Part shown: positions 35,997 through 44,571 of the stretch, piece by piece
How the letters are laid out: the number at the start of each line of letters is the position of its first letter
Position numbering within the stretch: position 1 is the first letter of the stretch
Assembly: GCF_000308575.1 (NCBI RefSeq)
Contig: NZ_BAFZ01000036.1
Location: 62,001 to 126,000 of the forward strand
Source of the DNA: Nocardia exalbida NBRC 100660
Lineage (GTDB): Bacteria; Actinomycetota; Actinomycetes; Mycobacteriales; Mycobacteriaceae
DNA length: 64,000 nucleotides
Direction: 5' to 3'
Notes under the pieces: generated by a model
The model's database searches: none
Seen by the model: only the letters and a program-made list of their open reading frames with translations
What the model was told of the DNA's origin: nothing
Position numbers and translations under genes: made by a program

Positions 35997-37373
35997 TCAG
36001 GACGGGACGACGCCCGGTTGGTTGGTCGTCGGTATCTGCTGCTGGTTGCCTTCCACCGGGCCCGTGACGCCGGGTTGGCCACCCGGATCGGGCAGTGGAA
36101 CCCCGGGGCCCGGAGCCGGGGGTTGCGGCGGCGGTGGTGGGCTCGGTGCGGGCGGTGGCGGTGGGGGTGCCGATGAGCTCGGTGGTTGCACGGGTTCCGG
36201 GGTTTGCGGTGCGGGCGGAGGCGGTGGAGGTGCTGACGAGCTCGGTGGTTGCGCCGGTTCGGGAGTTTGCGGTGCGGGCGGTGGCGGCGCCGACGAGCTC
36301 GGTGGTTGCGCCGGTTCCGGAGTTTGCGGTGCGGGCGGTGGCGGCGCCGACGAACTCGGCGGTTGCACGGGCTCCGGGGTTTGCGGTGCGGGCGGTGCCG
36401 ACGAGCTGGGCGGTTGCACGGGCTCCGGAATGTCCGGTGCGGGAGCAGGGCTCGGCGGCGGAGGTGTGGTCGAGGGCGCCTGCTGGGTCTGCGGTGCAGG
36501 CTCGGGGGACGGCGACGGCGTGGGTTGTGGCGTCGGTGTCTGGGTGGACGGAGCTTGCTGCGGTGCCGGGGTCTCGGTGGAGGGGGACTGCTGCGGTGGT
36601 GGCGTCTGCTGGGTGGGTGGCGCCGAGGGAGTGTGCTGTGCGCCCGGTGCCGGTTGTGTCGGCGATGACGGCGGGTGGGACGGCGCGGACGATTCCGGAG
36701 CGTCGGGTGTGGGTTGCGTGGTATCAGGTGCGGGGTGCGTTGTGTACGGCGATGATTCGTCGTCCGGAAGCACCGGCTCGGGGGTCGAGTACCTCGGCGT
36801 GCCAGGGGAGAGCGTCTGTGGTGCGGCCGGCGCCGTGACAGCGGGTGGTTCGGGCAGCGCGGGCACGGCGGTTCCCGCCGCGCTGTAGGCGGGCTTGTAG
36901 ACCATGTTCATCGCGAGCACGGCTTCCTGGCGCAGCGCCTCCTGCGCCATCTGCGCGTTGATGACGTGCGCCGCTTCCAGCAGTCGCGCGATCGCGCCGA
37001 CCGGCCCGGAAGCGCCCGGCGGCACCACCGCGAGTTTCACCGCCTCGGCGGCCGCGGCGACCCCGCCGAGCCGGGCGCCCACTTGACCGAGCACCGCGGC
37101 CAGTTCGTCGGCCGACGCCGCGAAACTGCGCGCGCACGCCTGCGCGGCGTCGGCGGCGGCGCCTTTCCATCCAGCCGTGTCCATCACGCGGTCCACACTG
37201 CCGCGAGTGAGTGGGAACGATGTGGTGAGCGCCCCTGCCGCCTCGAGCCAGATCGTCGAGGCGCGCAGTACCTGCGCGGCGTCGATCTGCTGCGCCTTCG
37301 CGTAGATCTCCTCGTGCCGCAGGGACTCGAAATGCTCCATCGAGCTGATGTAGGTGGGATCGGAACCGCTCAT
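35997..37373 (-). CDS. WXG100/PPE-like protein with Pro/Ser-repeat tail (putative type VII substrate)
   Basis: A 458-residue protein in two parts. Residues 1-180 are helical with a WXG motif Trp69-Lys-Gly71 (DTAGWKGAAADAA), like WXG100 and PPE-type ESX substrates. Residues about 185-458 are low-complexity Pro/Ser/Gln/Thr, including five tandem PEPVQPPSSSAPP-type units. No signal peptide or membrane segment is visible. Its start overlaps the stop of the preceding small gene by 4 nt (ATGA), and EspG lies upstream in the same direction. The tail may be surface-exposed after export; that is inference. Confidence 0.8.
   Translation of the reverse strand: MSGSDPTYISSMEHFESLRHEEIYAKAQQIDAAQVLRASTIWLEAAGALTTSFPLTRGSVDRVMDTAGWKGAAADAAQACARSFAASADELAAVLGQVGARLGGVAAAAEAVKLAVVPPGASGPVGAIARLLEAAHVINAQMAQEALRQEAVLAMNMVYKPAYSAAGTAVPALPEPPAVTAPAAPQTLSPGTPRYSTPEPVLPDDESSPYTTHPAPDTTQPTPDAPESSAPSHPPSSPTQPAPGAQHTPSAPPTQQTPPPQQSPSTETPAPQQAPSTQTPTPQPTPSPSPEPAPQTQQAPSTTPPPPSPAPAPDIPEPVQPPSSSAPPAPQTPEPVQPPSSSAPPPPAPQTPEPAQPPSSSAPPPPAPQTPEPAQPPSSSAPPPPPPAPQTPEPVQPPSSSAPPPPPPAPSPPPPPQPPAPGPGVPLPDPGGQPGVTGPVEGNQQQIPTTNQPGVVPS
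36160..36440. repeat. Degenerate coding tandem repeat (PEPxQPPSSSAPP units)
   Basis: The GAGCTC-GGTGGTTGC block (on the plus strand) recurs at 36175, 36238, 36295, 36352 and 36403, giving spacings of 63, 57, 57 and 51 bp. All are multiples of three, so unit number and Pro-run length can vary without frameshift. Confidence 0.85.
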
Positions 37374-37744
37374 CGGGGCAACCTCGTCTGGACCGCGCGC
37401 AGGGCGGCGGCGCTCGCGGCGTCGGCCTCTTCGAACAGTCCTCCGCTGATCAAGAATGCTTCCTTCATGCGGTAGGCCGCTTCGATGTAGTGGTCGAGCA
37501 GTGCGGCCGCGTCCCGCGCCTTGTGGCTGAAACCGGCCTGTAATTGCTGTGCGGAGACGAATCCACCGAAACCGCCTAGATCCGCGGCGGATTGGAGGCG
37601 CTGCTGTAGGTGGAGCAGCCGATCGGCCTGCCGCTCGTACATTTCAGCGCACTGCCGAGCCGCCGCCGGATCGAACTGGACGGTCCCGCTCTGCGCCGCC
37701 TCCTTGAATCGGGCGATATCGGCTCGGCTGGTCTCGATCGTCAT
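37370..37744 (-). CDS. Small helical ESX-associated protein with YxxxE signal
   Basis: A 124-residue protein predicted as a helical hairpin with the turn LGGFGGF (56-62) where WXG100 proteins have WXG. After the second helix comes Tyr91-Arg-Met-Lys-Glu95, matching the type VII export signal Y-x3-D/E. It overlaps the next gene by 4 nt, suggesting a co-translated secreted pair, as with PE/PPE or Esx dimers. EspG is encoded 93 nt upstream. Its start at ATG 37744 is preceded by CAGGGGTGAGCG. Exact family not recognised. Confidence 0.75.
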   Translation of the reverse strand: MTIETSRADIARFKEAAQSGTVQFDPAAARQCAEMYERQADRLLHLQQRLQSAADLGGFGGFVSAQQLQAGFSHKARDAAALLDHYIEAAYRMKEAFLISGGLFEEADAASAAALRAVQTRLPR

Positions 37745-37837
37745 CGCTCACCCCTGAGATCGGTCGGTCCGCCTCAGACTAACCGGAAGCTCGGTACCTG
37801 GTCAGCATTAGGCGGCGGCCACGGCCGCGAGAACGAG

Positions 37838-38542
37838 CTATACCGGTATGCGTTTTTGCAATTGGAGGGCGATCTGCTCGGCGGAAGCGGGGGCGATCCG
37901 CACTTCGTCGCCCGCTTTGATCAGGTATCTTCCGTCGTCGCGTACATCGATCCAGGTGTAGTGGATCGGTGGGGGCGGGGTGGGGCGATCCAATCGCGGT
38001 TCGATTCTGATGTGGCCCTCGGCGGTATGCGGTTCGAGCAGCAGCTTGCGGATTCGGGGTGCCGCCTGTTGCCGCGCGCGCACGGTCTCCTGGTCGCGTA
38101 CCGCGTCACCGGACGCGACCCGAGCGGGTTCGCGGCCCGCGGGCGTTCTCGGCAGCAGCGCCGCGATCCGTCGGCCCAGTTTGGTGCTGTGGCCGATCGA
38201 AATGCGCACGCGGCCACCGAAATCCGGGTCGGCACCGGGTTCCTGCACCGCGAGCACGGCGCGATCGTAGATGGCGGCGGCGAGCAACCGTAGTTCACTG
38301 CCCGGTTGATGGGCGCCGCCGATCGCCACGATCCTGGTGTGCGGTTCGGCCAGAATGCGCAGGCAGGCCGATAGGTCGGGGTCGGAGCGCAGCGGCAGCC
38401 GCTCGGCGATGGCGATGCGCAACTTCTCGGCCTCGTCCTCGGTGCGGGGCGTCTCCAGGATGCGCAACGGGTAGGGGTGGCGATCCAGGTCGGTTTCGCG
38501 CCAGATATAGGCGAACTCGTCCGGAGTGAAGGTCCATTCCAC
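37838..38542 (-). CDS. ESX secretion-associated chaperone EspG family
   Basis: Cytosolic chaperone family that binds PE/PPE-type substrates and delivers them to the type VII secretion machine. The 234-residue product opens with MEWTFTPDEFAYIWRETDLD followed by RHPYPLRI, the family's most conserved segment, and ends with the typical YLIKAGDEVRIAPASAEQIA. It is the first gene of a three-gene minus-strand set with two substrate-like proteins. No EccC, EccD or MycP gene is in the window, so the cognate apparatus must be elsewhere. Confidence 0.88.
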   Translation of the reverse strand: MEWTFTPDEFAYIWRETDLDRHPYPLRILETPRTEDEAEKLRIAIAERLPLRSDPDLSACLRILAEPHTRIVAIGGAHQPGSELRLLAAAIYDRAVLAVQEPGADPDFGGRVRISIGHSTKLGRRIAALLPRTPAGREPARVASGDAVRDQETVRARQQAAPRIRKLLLEPHTAEGHIRIEPRLDRPTPPPPIHYTWIDVRDDGRYLIKAGDEVRIAPASAEQIALQLQKRIPV

Positions 38543-38803
38543 GGCCGAATCACATCCTCACCGAACCCGCCAATGCTGCTCGTAGCCTAGCGGTCCCGAC
38601 GCCGGGACAAGAGATGTACCGCACGGGGACTCACGGCCTTCCGGCATCCGTCCTGAAAAACCGTGATTTCGAGGCGGTGTCGTGCTCGACCGTCCGCTCC
38701 GGTTCTGCTGGAATATCAGAAAGGGTTCGCGTCGCTTGGGCGAAGCGACTACCCCGCACGGCAACAACCGGGTAGGGCTGAGATCTGCCGAGGAGGGATT
38801 GCG

Positions 38804-39157
38804 GTGCACACCACGATACGGCGAGTGGGCGCGGGAACCGTTCTGCTGTTCCTCGCGGGCGGCCTCGTCTGGGCCGGAGCCGGGCCAGCGGGAGCGGAGC
38901 CGGCCGGTTGCTATGTCGACCGAGGAGTCACCGACGCGGCCGCGCTGTGCCACAGCGGCGAGGGAGCCTCGGTGCTGGAGGCCGAATGTCTCGGCTTCTT
39001 CCAGCCGTCGGGGCGGTCCGGGCCGGTGTTCGGCTACTACAGCGGATTCGAATCGCAACAGACGCCGGTCGGCAAGCCGATGCGCGTCACCTGCGTGGCC
39101 GACGGCGCCGTGGGAATCGCCACCCTCGCGTTCCTCGTCCCCGCCACGACGCCGTAG
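38804..39157 (+). CDS. Small secreted protein, unknown
   Basis: A 117-residue protein with a clear Sec signal peptide: TTIRRVGAGTVLLFLAGGLV followed by WAGAGPAGA, cleavage likely after the Ala run. The mature part is about 85 residues and has four Cys (GCYVDRG, ALCHSG, AECLGF, VTCVAD), suggesting two disulfides. No family recognised. GTG 38804 is chosen with GAGGAGG seven bases upstream; longer frames begin before the signal peptide. Divergent from the EspG gene. Confidence 0.8.
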   Translation: MHTTIRRVGAGTVLLFLAGGLVWAGAGPAGAEPAGCYVDRGVTDAAALCHSGEGASVLEAECLGFFQPSGRSGPVFGYYSGFESQQTPVGKPMRVTCVADGAVGIATLAFLVPATTP

Positions 39158-39190
39158 CCGACGATCAGCGAACACGTTTCTGCTGTCGGC
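39157..39190. terminator. Convergent two-part hairpin
   Basis: GCCGA (39157-39161) pairs with TCGGC (39186-39190) and CAGC (39166-39169) with GCTG (39182-39185), between convergent stops of the secreted protein and the methyltransferase. Could serve both strands. Confidence 0.4.
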
Positions 39191-39209
39191 GTTTCCGGAA
39201 TCGCGCCGG

Positions 39210-40304
39210 TCAGCTCGGCCGCGCCTCCAGCACGTTGTCCGGTGAGGCCGTCGGCACGCGCCTGGTCAGCGTGAATCCGTGCCGCGCGAGGAACTCGCGG
39301 TACTCGGCCTCGGTGCGTTCCCGGCCGCCCGCGTTGACCAGCATCTCCAGGTCGATGTACTTGCTCGGATGCGGGGCGGTGTGTTCGGGGACGACCAGTT
39401 CGACGATCAGCAACCGGGCGTCGGGCTCCATGGCCGCACGCAGCGTGCGCAGAATGCGCCCGGCGTCCGCGTCGGCCCAGTCGTGCAGAATGTGCTTGAG
39501 GAGGTAGGCATCGCCCCCCTTGGGGACGCTGTCGAAGAACGATCCGCTGTGCACCGCGCAGCGATCGGCGAGACCGAGCTCGGCGAGCCGAGCGGGCGCG
39601 TCGGCCACCACCTCCGGCAGGTCGAACAGAATCCCGCGCGATCGGGGTGCGCGGCGCAGGATTTCGGTGAGCAGCGTCCCTTCGCCCCCGCCTACGTCCA
39701 CCAGGGTCTCGAAGCGGCCGAAATCGTAGGCCGCGAACAGCGGTTCCATCGCCAAGGTGCCGATGCTGGTCATCGCGCGGTCGAACAATTCACCGAGTTC
39801 GCGGTCGTGCTGGACGTAGTCGAAGAACGGCATCCCGTCGAGTTTCTCGCCGACCGGCTCCCCGGTGCGCACCGCGTCGACCAGATGCGACCAGTGATTG
39901 CGGTGCCCGGGCGAACCGAAGAACAGCACCGCGTCGCGCAACGACACGTCGGCATCGCGGCGCAGGGCTCGTGCCATCGGCGTCAGCGCGTAGCGCCCGT
40001 CGCGCTGCTGGGTGAAGATGCCGTGACTGATCAACAGTCGCAGCAGTCGCCGCAGGGCGCCCTCGTCGGCGCCGACCGCCGCCGCGAGCTCCGCACCCGA
40101 CCGCGGTCCCGCCGCGAGTTCGTCGGCCACGCCGAGCACCGCGGCGGCGTGGATGGCCTGCGTGATCCACCCGGCGGCGATCAATTCCATCAGTGCGACG
40201 TGTCCGGGCACCAGCTTTCGAAACGCCAGAGCCAAGGCGCCGCGCACCGACTCGACGGCCCGTACCAGCGGCAGCGGAGGGATTCTCGGTTGGTCGGACG
40301 CCAC
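39210..40304 (-). CDS. SAM-dependent O-methyltransferase (COMT-like)
   Basis: A 364-residue small-molecule methyltransferase. It has an N-terminal winged-helix dimerisation domain (WITQAIHAAAVLGVADELAA, LRRLLRLLISHGIF) and a Rossmann SAM domain: ETLVDVGGGEGTLLTEILRR, GILFDLPEVV, GDAYLLKHILHDWADADA (catalytic His expected in KHILHDW) and LLIVELVVP. This is the family of hydroxyneurosporene and tetracenomycin O-methyltransferases; the substrate here is unknown. GTG 40304 has GGAG six bases upstream. It lies 39 nt after the MerR gene. Confidence 0.92.
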   Translation of the reverse strand: MASDQPRIPPLPLVRAVESVRGALALAFRKLVPGHVALMELIAAGWITQAIHAAAVLGVADELAAGPRSGAELAAAVGADEGALRRLLRLLISHGIFTQQRDGRYALTPMARALRRDADVSLRDAVLFFGSPGHRNHWSHLVDAVRTGEPVGEKLDGMPFFDYVQHDRELGELFDRAMTSIGTLAMEPLFAAYDFGRFETLVDVGGGEGTLLTEILRRAPRSRGILFDLPEVVADAPARLAELGLADRCAVHSGSFFDSVPKGGDAYLLKHILHDWADADAGRILRTLRAAMEPDARLLIVELVVPEHTAPHPSKYIDLEMLVNAGGRERTEAEYREFLARHGFTLTRRVPTASPDNVLEARPS

Positions 40305-40343
40305 TGCGACTCCATCCGTCGAAGGTCGGCACTCTGCGCTTGT

Positions 40344-41126
40344 CTAGGAGGGTACGTCGTGGCCGGATTCGCTGCGCTGTTTCTCTCGCTCGGCCGCCGT
40401 GGCGAGATAATCGCCCAGTTCGCGGCGCAGCGTGACGTCCAGTGAGCGGGCGAGCGTGGCGTGCACCGAGGCCACCGCCAGTTCGCGCATCTTGTTGAGC
40501 ATCGTTGTGGTCTCGGCGATTTCGCCGCTGGTGTCGGGCATCCAGCCGGGCCCGTGCTCATCGATGATGTGCTGCTTGGCCGCGGTGATCATGATGTGCG
40601 TGATGTCATCGATGCGGTCGGCCACCTTGGCGTAGATCTCGATGAGCGTGCGCAGTTCCAGGCCGTACTCGTGCAACTCGGCGAACGAGGTGAGCAGCTG
40701 GGTCTCGGTGAACACCACCGTGTCGCCCTCCAGCCGGACCAGCTTCATCTCGCGCAGCCGGTCGACCAGTTCGTCGGCGTCGGCGCCGAGGATGGTGCCG
40801 ATCAGTTCGCGGGGCACCTCGAAGGACTCGTCCTTGGCCCAGGACGCCGTCACGGCGTGCTGCAGGCCGAGCACTTCGGTGAGGTCCTTGCCGGTCTCCC
40901 AGCTGGTGATGAAGTCGGCGATGTGCGCGGTGGTGAAGCCGCGCTGCAGCAGCGCGTCGATCAGGCGCAGCCGCTCGAGGTGCGCGTCGTCGTAGATGCT
41001 GGCCCTGCCGTCCTTGCCGACCGGCGGCGGCAGCAGTCCGCGTTCCTGGTAAGCGCGCACGTTGCGGGTGGTGGTGCCCGCGGCGCGCGCGAGGTCATCG
41101 ATCCGGTACTCCGGCGTCGACCTCAC
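40344..41126 (-). CDS. MerR-family transcriptional regulator
   Basis: A 260-residue regulator with N-terminal winged helix YRIDDLARAAGTTTRNVRAY-QERGLLPPP and the second wing RLRLIDALLQRGFTTAHIADF. The C-terminal part is long (about 170 residues) and has no metal-binding Cys cluster, so it probably senses an organic ligand. It follows the monooxygenase after 93 nt on the same strand and could regulate the preceding operon. GTG 41126 has GAGGGAG directly upstream, tight spacing, so the start is moderately certain. Confidence 0.9.
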   Translation of the reverse strand: MRSTPEYRIDDLARAAGTTTRNVRAYQERGLLPPPVGKDGRASIYDDAHLERLRLIDALLQRGFTTAHIADFITSWETGKDLTEVLGLQHAVTASWAKDESFEVPRELIGTILGADADELVDRLREMKLVRLEGDTVVFTETQLLTSFAELHEYGLELRTLIEIYAKVADRIDDITHIMITAAKQHIIDEHGPGWMPDTSGEIAETTTMLNKMRELAVASVHATLARSLDVTLRRELGDYLATAAEREKQRSESGHDVPS

Positions 41127-41219
41127 CTCCCTCGCTGACCAGGCGCCGATGGACCGGCGGCGCGCCGCTGAACTCCCTGCGGACCGAGTCTATCGTCCGC
41201 GCCGCCGGTCTCCCGGCAC

Positions 41220-42725
41220 CTACGAAACCGGTGCCACTCGTTGTCGCCGCTGGTCGGCGGTCTGCTCGATGACGAGGTAGTCGTCGAGATCGACCGCGCG
41301 CAGCTGATGGACGTACTGCGTGGCGAAGCCCGGATACATCGTCGCGTTGAAGCCGTCCTCGGTCAGATACCAGCTGCGGCATCCCGAGTTCCAGGTGGTG
41401 GCGGAGAGCCTGCGCTGGATGGCGGCGTTGTAGCGGTCCTGCCGATCCTGCCGCACGTCGAGCATGCGCAGGTCCCGGTCCAGGATGACGCCGATCGCGC
41501 CGACGAGGTAGTCGATCTGGGCTTCCATGTAGACCAGCGCCGAGTTGTGCCCCGGCCCGGAATTGGGTCCGAAGGTGAAATACAGGTTGGGATACCCGGA
41601 GACGGCGACACTCTTGAAGGCGTAGGCGCCACGTGCCCATTCGTCGGCGAGAATCCGGCCGTCGCGCCCGGCCACCGGAATGGGCGTCCCGGTCTTGGAA
41701 ACGTCGAAACCCGTCGCGAAGACGATGCAATCCGCCTGGTGCTCGATGCCTTCGGCGGTGCGGATGCCGTGCTCGGAGATCCGGGCGATCGGCCAGGTGA
41801 TCAGCTTGCAGTTGTCCCGCTGGAGAGCGGGGTAGTAGTCATCGGTCATCAGCAGGCGTTTGCAACCGGCCCGGAAGTCGGGGGTGAGTTGACGGCGCAG
41901 CCAGGGGTCCTTGACCTGCCTGCGCAGCTGTGCCTTGCCGACCAGCTCGACCACCCTGGTCAGCGGCGTATTCCACACCACGCCCAGCGCCACCGACTCG
42001 TGTCCGTAGAACCAGGCGCGCCGGGCCAGCTGTTCGGCGGCGGGCACGCGGCGGTAGAGCTCCTTGGTCAGGCCGTTGGTCTGCCGGTTGACCCGCGGCA
42101 GCACCCAGCCGGGCGTGCGCTGGAACACCTTCACCGAAGCGGCCTTGTCGACCAGCTCGGGGATGATCTGGACCGCGCTGGCCCCGGTGCCGACGACCGC
42201 GACTCGCTTGCCGGTGAAGTCGTAGTCGTGATCCCAGCGGGCGCTGTGGATCTTGTGACCCCGATACGTCTCGATGCCGCGGATATCCGGGAGACTCGCG
42301 TTGGCCAGCGGACCGGACGCCAGCACCACGGTGCGGGCGAGGATCGGCTCGGCGTGGCCCTCGATCGTGATCTGCCAGACTCCGGCCTGCTCGTCGAACA
42401 CGATGCCGGTGACGTTGTGCCCGAAGCGCAGGTGTGGACCGAGCCGGAATTCCGTGGCCATCGCCTCGATGTAGCCGAGGATCTCGTTGCTCCCGGAGTA
42501 GGTGCGCGACCAATCCGGGTTCGGCGCGAAACTGTAGGAGTACAACCGCGACGGAATGTCGCACGCCGCACCGGGATAGGTATTGTCGCGCCACGTTCCG
42601 CCGATCGCGGCGCCGCGCTCGAAGATCGCGAAATCGTGGATGCCGCGCTGCTTCAGCCGGATGGCCGTGCCGATTCCGGCGAACCCGCCGCCGATCACGG
42701 CGACGTCGAGGGTGTGCGTGCTCAT
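41220..42725 (-). CDS. Flavin-containing monooxygenase, Baeyer-Villiger type (MymA-like)
   Basis: A 501-residue class B flavoprotein monooxygenase. It has FAD motif GGGFAG (12-17), NADPH motif GTGASA (179-184) and, between them, the Baeyer-Villiger signature as Tyr154-R-G-H-K-I-His160-S-A-R-Trp164 (family F-x-G-x3-H-x3-W, Phe replaced by Tyr). Such enzymes insert oxygen into ketones or oxidise heteroatoms. ATG 42725 has AGGGA five bases upstream; an ATG at 42740 overlaps the previous stop (ATGA). In the M. tuberculosis mymA operon a similar enzyme is grouped with an esterase and SDR, as here. Confidence 0.92.
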   Translation of the reverse strand: MSTHTLDVAVIGGGFAGIGTAIRLKQRGIHDFAIFERGAAIGGTWRDNTYPGAACDIPSRLYSYSFAPNPDWSRTYSGSNEILGYIEAMATEFRLGPHLRFGHNVTGIVFDEQAGVWQITIEGHAEPILARTVVLASGPLANASLPDIRGIETYRGHKIHSARWDHDYDFTGKRVAVVGTGASAVQIIPELVDKAASVKVFQRTPGWVLPRVNRQTNGLTKELYRRVPAAEQLARRAWFYGHESVALGVVWNTPLTRVVELVGKAQLRRQVKDPWLRRQLTPDFRAGCKRLLMTDDYYPALQRDNCKLITWPIARISEHGIRTAEGIEHQADCIVFATGFDVSKTGTPIPVAGRDGRILADEWARGAYAFKSVAVSGYPNLYFTFGPNSGPGHNSALVYMEAQIDYLVGAIGVILDRDLRMLDVRQDRQDRYNAAIQRRLSATTWNSGCRSWYLTEDGFNATMYPGFATQYVHQLRAVDLDDYLVIEQTADQRRQRVAPVS

Positions 42726-42736
42726 CGGGTTCCCTG

Positions 42737-43666
42737 TCATGCCGCGGGCTCGTAGGTCAGTTCCTTCGACCAGGTCGGGTTGTTGCGCAGCAGTGCCCTC
42801 GGCAGCAACCCGGTGATCTTCACCAGCGCGTCGGCCACCAGGTGGTAGGGGTGACCGCGGTCGATCACCCAGCCGCCGTGCGTCTTCACGATCTGGTACA
42901 TCGGCAGCCTGCGCGCGAATTCGCTGCGCTCGCCGACGTTCGCGTACCGCCTGAGCGCGCCGTAGAGCTTCTCCTCGTCGACGCCCATCGCGACGATGTT
43001 GTCGCGCATCTTGTTCAGCAGCGGCACATAGCTCAGCACGCCGATGATCAGCGAGGGCTTGGCCCAGCCGCCGACCAGGTCGATGAACAGCTTGCGCATC
43101 TCCGCGTGCCCGAGCAGATCCATCACGGCGAAATCGACGGCCAGGTGCCGGGATTCGTCGGAGTTGATCTTCTTGAACGCCTCCTGGCAGACCGGGTCCT
43201 CGATCTCGTCCATGATGAACTTGATCAGCGCGCCGTCCAGCGCGACCTCCAGCATCGGGATCACGGTGCCGAGGAACGACAGCGACATGTCGTCGGAGTA
43301 CTTGTCCAGGAAGTCGATCACCAGCTTGACGTTCACGTTCGGCTGCGGGATCTCGTCGCCGTCGAGCATGCCCCACCGGCGCATCAGCGCGAGCTCGGCG
43401 TTCGCGTGCTTCTGCTCCTCGGCGTGGAAATAGCGGTAGATCTCGCGCAACGTCTCGGTGGGCGCTTTCTTGGCCATCGCCGCGAAGCCGCGCGCGCCGA
43501 CGTTCTCGATCCACATCAGATCGGCCATGAACGGCTTGAGTTTGGCGTGCAGTTCGGGCGTGATGGTCTCGCGGCCCGGCGCGTCCCAATCGATGTCGGC
43601 CAGCGCCCACTGGCGGTCCTTGATCTTGCGGAGCATGTCGTCGAAGTCCATCGCGATGGCAGCCAT
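42737..43666 (-). CDS. Ferritin-like diiron protein
   Basis: A 309-residue helical protein with ferritin-like diiron signatures: Glu and His in YRYFHAEEQKHANAE and a second set in KKINSDESRHLAVDFA. This arrangement (E-x2-H twice, plus single Glu in EIEDPVCQEAF) is typical of diiron oxygenases and desaturase-like proteins; the substrate is unknown. AGGAG lies 7 nt before ATG 43666. It sits between SDR and monooxygenase genes, nearly touching both, so it is part of the same transcript. It has no counterpart in the M. tuberculosis mymA operon as recalled. Confidence 0.82.
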   Translation of the reverse strand: MAAIAMDFDDMLRKIKDRQWALADIDWDAPGRETITPELHAKLKPFMADLMWIENVGARGFAAMAKKAPTETLREIYRYFHAEEQKHANAELALMRRWGMLDGDEIPQPNVNVKLVIDFLDKYSDDMSLSFLGTVIPMLEVALDGALIKFIMDEIEDPVCQEAFKKINSDESRHLAVDFAVMDLLGHAEMRKLFIDLVGGWAKPSLIIGVLSYVPLLNKMRDNIVAMGVDEEKLYGALRRYANVGERSEFARRLPMYQIVKTHGGWVIDRGHPYHLVADALVKITGLLPRALLRNNPTWSKELTYEPAA

Positions 43667-43667
43667 G

Positions 43668-44570
43668 TCAGACTCCTGTCTTGTCGGTGACCGGCGTGCG
43701 GTCGGTGGTGGTCGAGTGGTCCTGGGGCAGCAGCCGCTCCAGGAGCCCGAGGACGTAGGTGTACTGAGCGGGGAAGCAACGCTTGAGCAGCCATACGGCG
43801 TGCGCGTCCAGTTGGGGGAGCACATAGAGCTGGCCGCGGTCGTGCGCGTCCAGGGCGGTGCGCGCGACGCGCTCGGGGGAGAAACCGGTCCAGCGCATCA
43901 GGAAGTCGGCCAGTTGCGCCGATTCCTCGGTGATCCGGCCGTCACGCGCGACGTTCGTGCGGACGAACGTCGGGCACAGCACCGTCACCGCGACACCGGT
44001 GCCGCTCAATTCGGCGGCCATGGTCTCCGACAGCGACAGCACACCGGCTTTGGACACGTTGTAGGCGGCCATGGAAGGCGCGGCCGCGAATCCGGCGGCC
44101 GAGGCGACGTTGATGATGCCGCCGCGTCCGGCGGCCCGCAGGCGCGGGGCGAAGACCTCGCAGCCGTGCACGACTCCCCACAGGTTGATGCCCAGTGCCC
44201 ACTGCCAGTCGTCGAAGCCGATGTGCCCCACGGGTTTTCCGCCGATCCCGACGCCGGCGTTGTTGATCACCAGGTCGACCGGGCGCTCGAACAGCGTTTC
44301 GGCGAAGCGGGCGAGCAACTCCACGTCCTCGCGTTGCGCCACGTCGCAGCGGAAGGCGTGCGCGGCGCCCGGGTGGGCGCGTTCGATCAGGGCGACCGTT
44401 TCGTCGGCGCGCGCCTCATCGATGTCGGCGCAGATCACCCGGCCGCCACGGGCGGCGATCTCCAGCGCGAACGCGCGGCCGATGCCGCTGCCCGCGCCGG
44501 TCACCACGGCGCGCGCACCGTGCGTGCGCCGGGCCCGGCCCAGGGCCACCAGCTTGTCCAATCCGAACAT
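43668..44570 (-). CDS. Short-chain dehydrogenase/reductase (SadH-like)
   Basis: A 300-residue NAD(P)-dependent SDR with cofactor motif TGAGSGIG (24-31), NNAG (103-106), and catalytic Ser157, Tyr170 and Lys174 (YNVSK). The C-terminal extension of about 60 residues ending KRCFPAQYTYVLGLLERLLP is typical of the SadH-type group linked to lipid metabolism. Its ATG lies one base after the esterase stop and its stop one base before the diiron-protein ATG, so the operon is tight. Confidence 0.92.
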   Translation of the reverse strand: MFGLDKLVALGRARRTHGARAVVTGAGSGIGRAFALEIAARGGRVICADIDEARADETVALIERAHPGAAHAFRCDVAQREDVELLARFAETLFERPVDLVINNAGVGIGGKPVGHIGFDDWQWALGINLWGVVHGCEVFAPRLRAAGRGGIINVASAAGFAAAPSMAAYNVSKAGVLSLSETMAAELSGTGVAVTVLCPTFVRTNVARDGRITEESAQLADFLMRWTGFSPERVARTALDAHDRGQLYVLPQLDAHAVWLLKRCFPAQYTYVLGLLERLLPQDHSTTTDRTPVTDKTGV

Positions 44571-44571
44571 C

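Noticed and set aside
36160..36440. CRISPR-like or noncoding repeat
   Set aside because: Spacings are all multiples of three inside a coding frame that encodes Pro/Ser repeats.
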